A stretch of 64,000 nt of DNA from Apostichopus japonicus. Taxonomy: Eukaryota; Echinodermata; Holothuroidea; Aspidochirotida; Stichopodidae. This document shows, piece after piece, positions 37,401-46,400 of the stretch. A model generated the notes under the pieces. That model ran no database searches and had not been told where the DNA came from. It saw nothing but the letters and a program-made list of their open reading frames with translations. The stretch covers positions 17,139,810 through 17,203,809 of the forward strand of contig NC_092575.1 of NCBI RefSeq assembly GCF_037975245.1, in the 5' to 3' direction. Both the position numbers and the translations under genes were made by a program. Each line of letters opens with the position of its first letter. The stretch's first letter is position 1.

Positions 37401-40400
37401 TTATTTGGCCACCCCTTTCGAAAATGTTTCGGATGTGAAATGTTTTATTGACACGAAGTGATATGCTTTTAAAACTTAGTCGGAATAGAAATGAACTGAA
37501 AACTTTAGCATATGAAAGAAATGGAAGCAAACCTGCAAAATGAGTTTCAGTATATAATTTCATACTGTACAATCATATTTGTTAAGGTTTCTGATAACAT
37601 TAAAGACCATTATTTAGCTGTTTGAATTTGCATTGTATAGAATGGAGAGTGCCTCGAATAGTTATAATCTCACTTGTTTATGATCGGTAGTGAGCTGTCC
37701 AAATTCCATGAACGTTTTACGGCGTTTCCTCACAATATAATAAAGGCCATTTGTAATCCTGGATCGATCCTTTCCCCATAAAAGTCTTTGTCTATAGGAT
37801 AAACTATAACGATGCATGAAACATTATCTACCATGTATTTTCCTAGTCAAGTCAAACTAACAAGTATGTCAAAATTGTGGTTCTAATTTGGGACCAAAAT
37901 AATACCTAATAATCACATGTATAGCTTGAATGACGATGGCAGCTCTTTCCGTGATATTCGTACGACTAAATTGAACTCTATAAATAGGCTCAAGATATCA
38001 GTGTCTTTTTCAGTCAGTTTAAAAAGTATTCATACTAAATTTTCAGTTGATTCTCGCCCACCCAGGCGGGTAGCGAGTAATTTGCAAATAAATTTACAAA
38101 TATGCACAAGGGGGCGGTCGCTCCCTTCGCCGCCCCCCACCCCCTTGGCTACGCGCCTCCCCCCCCCCTCCTCTAACCTCAACCTATCTTACGGTTGATC
38201 TGATTCAGAACGTAAAAATATCTTCATTTGAAATAACAGATCCTTAGCACAACACAAGGTGGGTTAAACATTTGCTTGCATTGGAACCTAACATGATAAG
38301 GAACTTAAATGATGTTGTAGTATTATTATATTTGGCATTGCAAAGTTATCTCATTTCAATGTCCACACTACAAGCGATTATGATGATTAAGAAAACAACA
38401 ATATTTCATGTTAAGTCATACCGTGTCACTTCTTATGGTCTTCCATAAATTCAATAAAAAGGTGTTTTCCTTAGATGAAGTAATGGTGGCCAGATGCCCT
38501 ACGAGGCGACGTCCTTGATATAAACTGTACCGGTTGCAATTAGCTTCAGCGTCAATCCAGGTACTTTTAGGACTGTTGAAAAATCTAGGATTAATTGAAT
38601 TTGAAAGATCGATATAACTTCAAGTGTCATTTTTTTGTATCTGTCAAGAAATCGGTTAAAATCTACCCGATACAATAATATACATAACATTTCATATCTA
38701 TAACACAATTATTAAACTTAATCTCTGTCAATAACAACAGAACTGTGAAAACTTCGTTCCGACATTAAAATCGTTTACATTTTGTTAACAGGTACACTGA
38801 AAGGTACTCTCAAGGGTCGTTCCTGAACTGGAACGGTGCGTATAAGATTAAAGATATATTTTGGTCTGACGTCAATTGGTTAGCAAAATTGCCGATAAAT
38901 ATCTGAATCTTTAGGTCAAGATCCACATCGTCATAGCATTTTGTATCACGAAGATATGATTTTTGTTTCCTTTGTGATAATTTGTAGATGCAACTGGTAA
39001 CAGAGGTCATCAAGGCAATTGTGTCAAACATGTCGTTGTCTTTCTTGAAAATAGTCAATCGTTTATCCACGCAGGAAATTTGGTTACAAAAGAACTGCAC
39101 TTCGTTGAAGTTAATCAACAGGGTAATTGAAATAATTTAAGTGAAGCTCTGACTTTGAAAGATCTTCTCCCCGGATAACACCACAGAGTCTACCACTACA
39201 TTAAGTTAACCAATTACCGCTTTATTTGATAACCGAAAATTGAGAACATTTCACTTTTCGTAGAGAATTCGAGAACATATTAATTAAACGCCTCAGAGGC
39301 TCAAATAATGTGTACTTCTTTCATAGGCCAGTTAAACAGGTCAACCTTAGATATGTCATTCACCTAGTAAATAACAATCCGATCATATGCATTATTTTCA
39401 TTGCCGCACCCAAGCACCACTATCAAAATGTTCAGAATCACTTGTCAAGTACAGAACATCGATATAGTTGGTCCGTATAGACCCCCTAACTCCCTGTAAA
39501 CACCCTTCTCTTGTGGTTAAATTAATTTCACAATGTTTAGTTATAGCAGGGAGTTGTAACAACTCCCTGGTTATAGTCAGAATTAAGGTTATATCGACTG
39601 TCATTTTCATTATTCCTGTCGAGTGAATACACCGGCGTACTCCTGGTATTTTGATACTAAGGACAAGGGCGTAGGAACCTGGGGGCTAGGGGCGCCATCC
39701 CCCAGTGAAAAATATGGGGAGGCGGAAGTATCATTCCGCCCCCCCCCCCCTCCCCGCTTCGCAAGTCAGAAAACCCCTTTTTCATTTCTCAATCAATGAT
39801 AACAACATTCGTCATTTTACTCAGAACATTTTGGCAGAAAAAAATCTCATTTGGAGCACCAAATTGCATCTAAGGCCAGGTGAAAATGCAAAATTATTTA
39901 CAAAATGGAGTTGGTAGGACCTTTTCAATGTCATCTGCGAATTAATCAGGTCACACATCTTCAGTATATGCGTGCTTAGTTCTACAATATACGCCCTTAT
40001 TGCATTTCGTGAAATCTGTCATACTGTATAGTGTTTATGTTATTATGTAGAATAAAATGGTCACGCTTGTCCGTATATACGAGCGTTTTAAGGCAGGATG
40101 TGAGATGAAGGATTTATAGTGGTATTGGCATTAGAAAAATATCTAAACTATGTGATCCCAGTATGTATACGTTAAGAGCTCAGGACAATATCATATCTTG
40201 CACTATATAACGTATACTAGCTTACGATCAACCAGACTCACCTGGCAACTGACTATTTGCGCAAAGTTACAATCATATTATATTATGGCCTTTACGGACA
40301 CCGTGGTGGGGAAGGGGGCGGGAGGGGATTGACATATACCAACTGAGTTGCTCAGAACAACCTTTGTAAAATCCTTTAAAAATTTCGGACGTTAATGGGA

Positions 40401-43400
40401 GAAACGCATTGTGATCCTACTTCTTATGCTCGAGTGTATATACATGCACAGTGCATGTTGAGAACAATCATATATATCGATTACCTCTATATGTACGAGA
40501 ATTTTTGGTGGCTATATTGAAAGTATACGGTATATACGCACCTTTATGTTAAATTTTCATCCAACTGTGGGTCTCCTACAGGGTTTGGACCCAGTTTATC
40601 AACGTTTACTTTAGTTCGATATAATCGGCCAGTTTGTTTTGAAAACTTTACTGAATTATCTTACCGATAGCAGGCATTTCCCCCAGAAAGTCCATCCTAC
40701 AGGACAGGTACCGCAAGCCTTAGGCCGTTTACGTCTGGCACAGACTTGGCTCACAAACAGGACCACAAATAGTAGTACGCTGATCTTCATTTTGGTCGAT
40801 GTAGAAAGATCTTCAAAGTTGAGACAAACAAATTTCTTATCAAAATTCTTTCTTCAACGGAGACGAATTGTCAATTGAACTTTTGTGTGGCGTGTCTTGT
40901 AATTTTAAGTTGCACTACAGATATAGTCGGTCGGACGATCATTCCGGAGCCACCAATTGGAGGTTAGGAAATTTTACCACCTGTGACGTACGACCATGAC
41001 AATGGAGTATAGTTACCGTACTAAATAGTCTATATTGGCCAACGATCTGAACGGATTGGATGGAACTTTCGCGACAATGTTACAGGTAACCTAGGCCACG
41101 CCCCTTAGTTACCCATATATCCTGCGCTCTATGGGCGGCAGCTGTGAGCCTTCAACCAAGAATTGCGTTGCTTTATGGACGCCCTTGCTTCAATCAGGGA
41201 ACTGTCGTTTGTAAATGGCAGCTACGAGCAAATTAAACACAAAATGTTTGAATGGATAGTAATCACCGCATTAAGACAAAGAAACGTTATGTGATATCCA
41301 CAAAGCCATAAATTGTAGAAAACCTTCAATTGTAGTCGATGTATTCTAAATGTCGATATAGTCTAAATGAACCGACGTTGTAACTTGTTGCGCCTACATC
41401 ATCCACGTATGGCCTACAGATGTGATAGACTAACTGTAAGATGAGTTGCCGCTACCTACTTCCATGTACGGTACCATTTACCATGACGTTAACTCTACTG
41501 CTGTCTTCGCAGGTAGATAAAACAATGTATACACCATAACATACATAAGCTGCGCATTAACAGCAAATTCAGCGATGAAGTTACGTGATATAGGCTATGA
41601 TATAGGCTATATATGTGTGTATATAAATCGACTTCCCGTTGCATTCATGCATTTGTCAAGTGGCCGATACCGTATAATTGTCCAATTTTCCAATTCATCT
41701 AAATGTAAGTAGGCCTACTCACTGATAGAATAGGCCAAAACCTGAGAGCAGACAGTAAAAGTTTACTGAGTAATTTAACCTTCCAATGACACAATATTGT
41801 AGTCGACATGTATGGCAAGCCATGTGGGACAAACACCGCATAATATATCTGCCTATTAATTCCAATATATACGCGTATTAATTCGAATATGTGTTGTGCA
41901 TGTGTAAATTTCCGCTTTTTGAAGCAATCTCGCGAGCCCGCCATAACATTTATCGTTGGTATATGTACACAGCAAGAGCGGAAATGTGTTTTCGTGTGCA
42001 TTCGAATTAATCCGTGCATATATTGGATTTAATCCCCATATGTATTTTATTTGATACGTGTATATATTCGAATTAATACGTGTATATATTCGAATTAATA
42101 CGCGGATATATTCGAATTAATACGCGGATATATTTAAGCCATTTGATTGGCTAATAATATGTACGCGTATATATTCCAATTAATACGCGTATAAATTCCA
42201 ATTAATACGCGGATATATTATGCAGTGTTTGTCCCACATGGCTTGCCATAGATATGCAGCAGCAAGGATGCGTCCCTGCGCTTTCTCTAGGTTGATTTGA
42301 GTGATGCATTCTGGGAATATCTACACGGATAGGCGGCAGGCTGAAGAAAATTCTTCCATATTCTGGTGGGTAGCTTATACATTACTCTACATACATTGTG
42401 TCAGACACGGTTGGTGCATGCATGGGCAGTTTTTCTTTTCAGAATTAATGTTGTTTACAATACCTCACCGATGGTAGGTTTGTTAATTTATCGTTTCGTC
42501 AAGATTAAACAACATCCATGTCATATCCAAACAACAGTAAAGATCATCGCGGATAAGAGCCATGGGGACAGAGAGAGAGTGGTGGGTATGGGGGGGGTGG
42601 GGTCGACATCGTAAATGTTTACTTATGGATGGATATGCGTCAAATGTAGTGATGCTTCTAGATGAGAAACATCTCAAACACTTTCTATTGATATCTGATA
42701 AAAGGTCAAGAAAGGAACTTCGTCTTTTCAAGTAAATTGTGACGTTTTAACATTCACAGAATTGTAGTTTAGGTTATTTGATTAAGTCATGCTTGCATAA
42801 GTTATTATTAGTGTTGGTTTGGTTTAAGTTTACATTTGTAACAGTTTGCTTTAGTGTGGAAAACGAATCTACTTGTAGTTCTTTATTTGAGATTCATAAG
42901 GAAGGCCCATGTCTCATGATTACTCTCAAACATAACGTGTATTTCTGATAATAAGGGCATTTCTGATACTACGAAGCTACAAGCGATAGGCTTCATTCCT
43001 TTCCGCATACATATTTAGAATAGATATAACTACACGCTACACAAATATTCGGACACCTTAGTCAGGTGTAAAAAGAGTGATTTCAATCACGTTAGTCTAC
43101 CTTAACCCCCCAGACTGTTCAAAGTGCTTGAACCCGGAAAGAAGAGCCATTATCCCTATTGAGACCATGACAGTGTGAACGTACTTTAAGGATCAATTCA
43201 AATTCCTTCAAGTTTCTTTTATTATGGTCAGGCAAATTACCCATGATTATGGCAAACTTAAGACAGTCGATATTGTGTTGTGGAAGATTAAAATGTTCGG
43301 ACACTGGAAAACTGGTTTTATTGAGTCTGATTGTGCTTTTATGACATATATGGCGGCTTAAGGAGTTTTTAAAAACATATCTAATTTATAAGAAATTTCA

Positions 43401-46400
43401 CCGAAAATTAAGGAAGAAATGAATCTGTATACAAACGCGGTTTTTGTTGTGATTACTGTAGGTAGTACTGTACGGAGCGTGGGTTATGTCGCAATCTGCA
43501 ATTGCGAAAATGACGTCACGTTCGAGTCTGTTCAAATCATATTTGAGATGTCCATCCTTAACGATTAAACCTCGTTTCTCTGTCAAACGCAACATTAGCG
43601 TTCTCATACTTTGACAACATGTTTGAAAAATTATTTATCATTTTTTAAGGTTACTTTTCAGGGCTACCAGACAATCCTTTTAAGCTGCTTTCCACTTAGA
43701 AAATTGTTTCCTACCTCGTTTTCTGTTGTAGAATATACGCGTTGACGAAGATTGGCTGCCCTTGAAAGAAAGGTTTTCAATTAAACCCAAGTTTTAAAAG
43801 TTAAAATGATACCAAGAACGTTTTTTGGTAAACATCCCAAACTTTGAGGATTTTTCATTTTAAAATAAGGCAAATACTCTCCTCAAATTTTTGGTACAAA
43901 CAGCTAGGGTGGTACGATATCTCTTCTAGAAAGAGAACCCAGATATTTTCAAAATGACGCGTTTTGAGTTATCGGCTGTCATATACGACCTCTTTTGTAC
44001 ATCAGAGCAAGTTTACTGCCTCCTAAACTAATATTGAGAAATGCTAGAACCCTGAAATTTGTAAAGGTGTAAGAAATTTATACTTATAATTAAAGTAGAA
44101 GACCCTCACAGCTCTAACATGGTTACGTTGGTATAACTTTGGCATCAAAACCCCTTCCTCATGCTGAATCGCAGCATGAAACAGCAACTTTAGAGCTGCA
44201 CAACTTGCAAATATATTATAGGAAAGCATTTTTATCATTATTTTGCATTGTTTGTACTAGACATAATAGCCTCTGAAAGAATCAAGTACCCTAAAGCAAT
44301 GATTTAGGAACAATTTAAAATTTAAAATATCACATATTTCAGTAGTGAAAAATACCAAAATCGTATATTTTGAAACAGTTAACCTAACTCCACAAGACAA
44401 TGTTTTTAAAGATTAATTTTTCAAATTCATATTCTTTGGGATAGACTCTATAGGAATCTGTAATGGGAAGGTAGAAGAATATTTAATTGCTGAGAAATGA
44501 GACCTCAAAAATCAAGAAAATGCCAAAATGACACGGTGGGGACAAATTGTGGAATTTAAAAGTGTGATAAATCGGCCAATTTTGAAGCAATGTAACTGAA
44601 ATTTTCAGAATATGCTTATTTTATGGTGTTTCAAGCATTTAGAATCTTTAAATAATGTCGAACTACAAGATAATCCAAATCTGGTGATTTGATACGGTAT
44701 GGAATGAACATGGATATATGATTCTACCTGCATGGTAAAGTATTTATTTCTTGTATCATGGCAGAGATGTATACGTTATCAGAAAATCGTTGATAATCTG
44801 AAAACGATGCACCGAAAGTGCAGTGACTCACTCAGTGAGAAATATAGAAATATCATGTCACCTCTAACTTGGTGTATAAGCTTCCACATATCAATATCAG
44901 AACCACGTGACATGGGGCATGTTACCAAGGCCATCTACGTTCAATCAATATCATTGTAACTTGATTCTAATTTAACTCATGGTTTTATTGAGGGAGTTCG
45001 ATTGTTTTTCCTTGTTGCATATGCCAACACTTATCACTTCCTTAAGAATTCCTTAACAAATCTTGTCTAGAGGGGCTTTATCCTACTTATACCCCCTCCC
45101 CGCCCCTACCCCACCCCACTCCGCCAGACTGACTCACAGAATAGTATACAACAAGACAAATCCTGATGGTGTACAGTACACATAAATTCATAACATTGTT
45201 TGTTATACAATATTGTTATACAATATTGTTTGTTTCAAAAGCTGCAACTATATCTATCACTTTGCATCTAAACAGCCCGATTTTTACCTAATTTATTTTT
45301 AACGGGAAGCGGAGATCTCCCTTCTTCAGACCTCTCCCATCTCCTTATCAAAGATGGTGGTTGCGCGCCTGCTCTTTCTTGATAAATTATCTTAAAACCC
45401 GGAAATATTGCTTTGTGCTTGGGCTTTTAGTTATTATTACAATGTTGCCAGGCAATGATCAATCGAAAGTTTGGCAGAGTCAAATATTTGAAGTGGGAAG
45501 GGGAGGGGAGTAGGGGGGTAGTTACACTAAAATGGTTGTTAACATCAGCTAATTCACCAAATCGATGAAATAGGCTATCAGCTTCCAAAACATGACTCGG
45601 AATCATAAAATGACTAACCGTGGTCTTAGGTAAGGTCTTTATCATTTGCCTACACGTTATAGCAGGGGTGGGCAACCTACGGCCCGCGGGCCACATGCGG
45701 CCTGCCAGTGAGTTTTTTTTTTTGCGGCCCGTGAGATGTCTCAAGAAAAAGAAAAAATCAATATATTTTACATCATCACAAAAACGAGCTAGTTGCTTAG
45801 AATTTATCGGCACTAATGATGCTGTCAGGTATAGGCCTATTATCCCCATCAATTATCAACTGTACTGTATACAGACATTATGGGTTTTTTTTAATACAGA
45901 TTTAGTACACACACCTATTGCTTGAAAGTCCTCGGAATCAAATATTTGAAATCAACAGCAGGTCGTGGATTAGGTGCAGCCCAGTCAAGTTTTAACTCAT
46001 TATATCTGGCCCATTAATTCAAAAAGGTTGCCCACCCATGCCTTATAGGAATATTCATCATATTTTATTATATTTTATTTGTTTATAATCATGATTTTCG
46101 AGGCAAACTTAAGAGGCGGTAGTGAGTGCAGGCTGGCGTATACGTGTATTTTTTTTTTGTTCTAGACATTAGATTTTAAGAAATAGAGATAAATCTAAGA
46201 ACGAGACACTATCATGTTATTTTCCGTAGAACATGAATATTTATAATTAATAATTAGCCTTGATCAAACCAATCAAATTACTTTAAAAAAAATGATTGAC
46301 CACCAACCAAACTAAACGACTGGTAAAAACGTTTGAACTTGAATATGAACGCTTTGTATACTCTAACCTTGCCCACGAATTGTCAATCATCGAAATTAAA

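Noticed and set aside
38810-39118. 102-codon minus-strand frame in lectin intron 1 as an extra exon
   Set aside because: Contains no lectin-like motif, and the frame fault is better explained by one extra G in exon 1.
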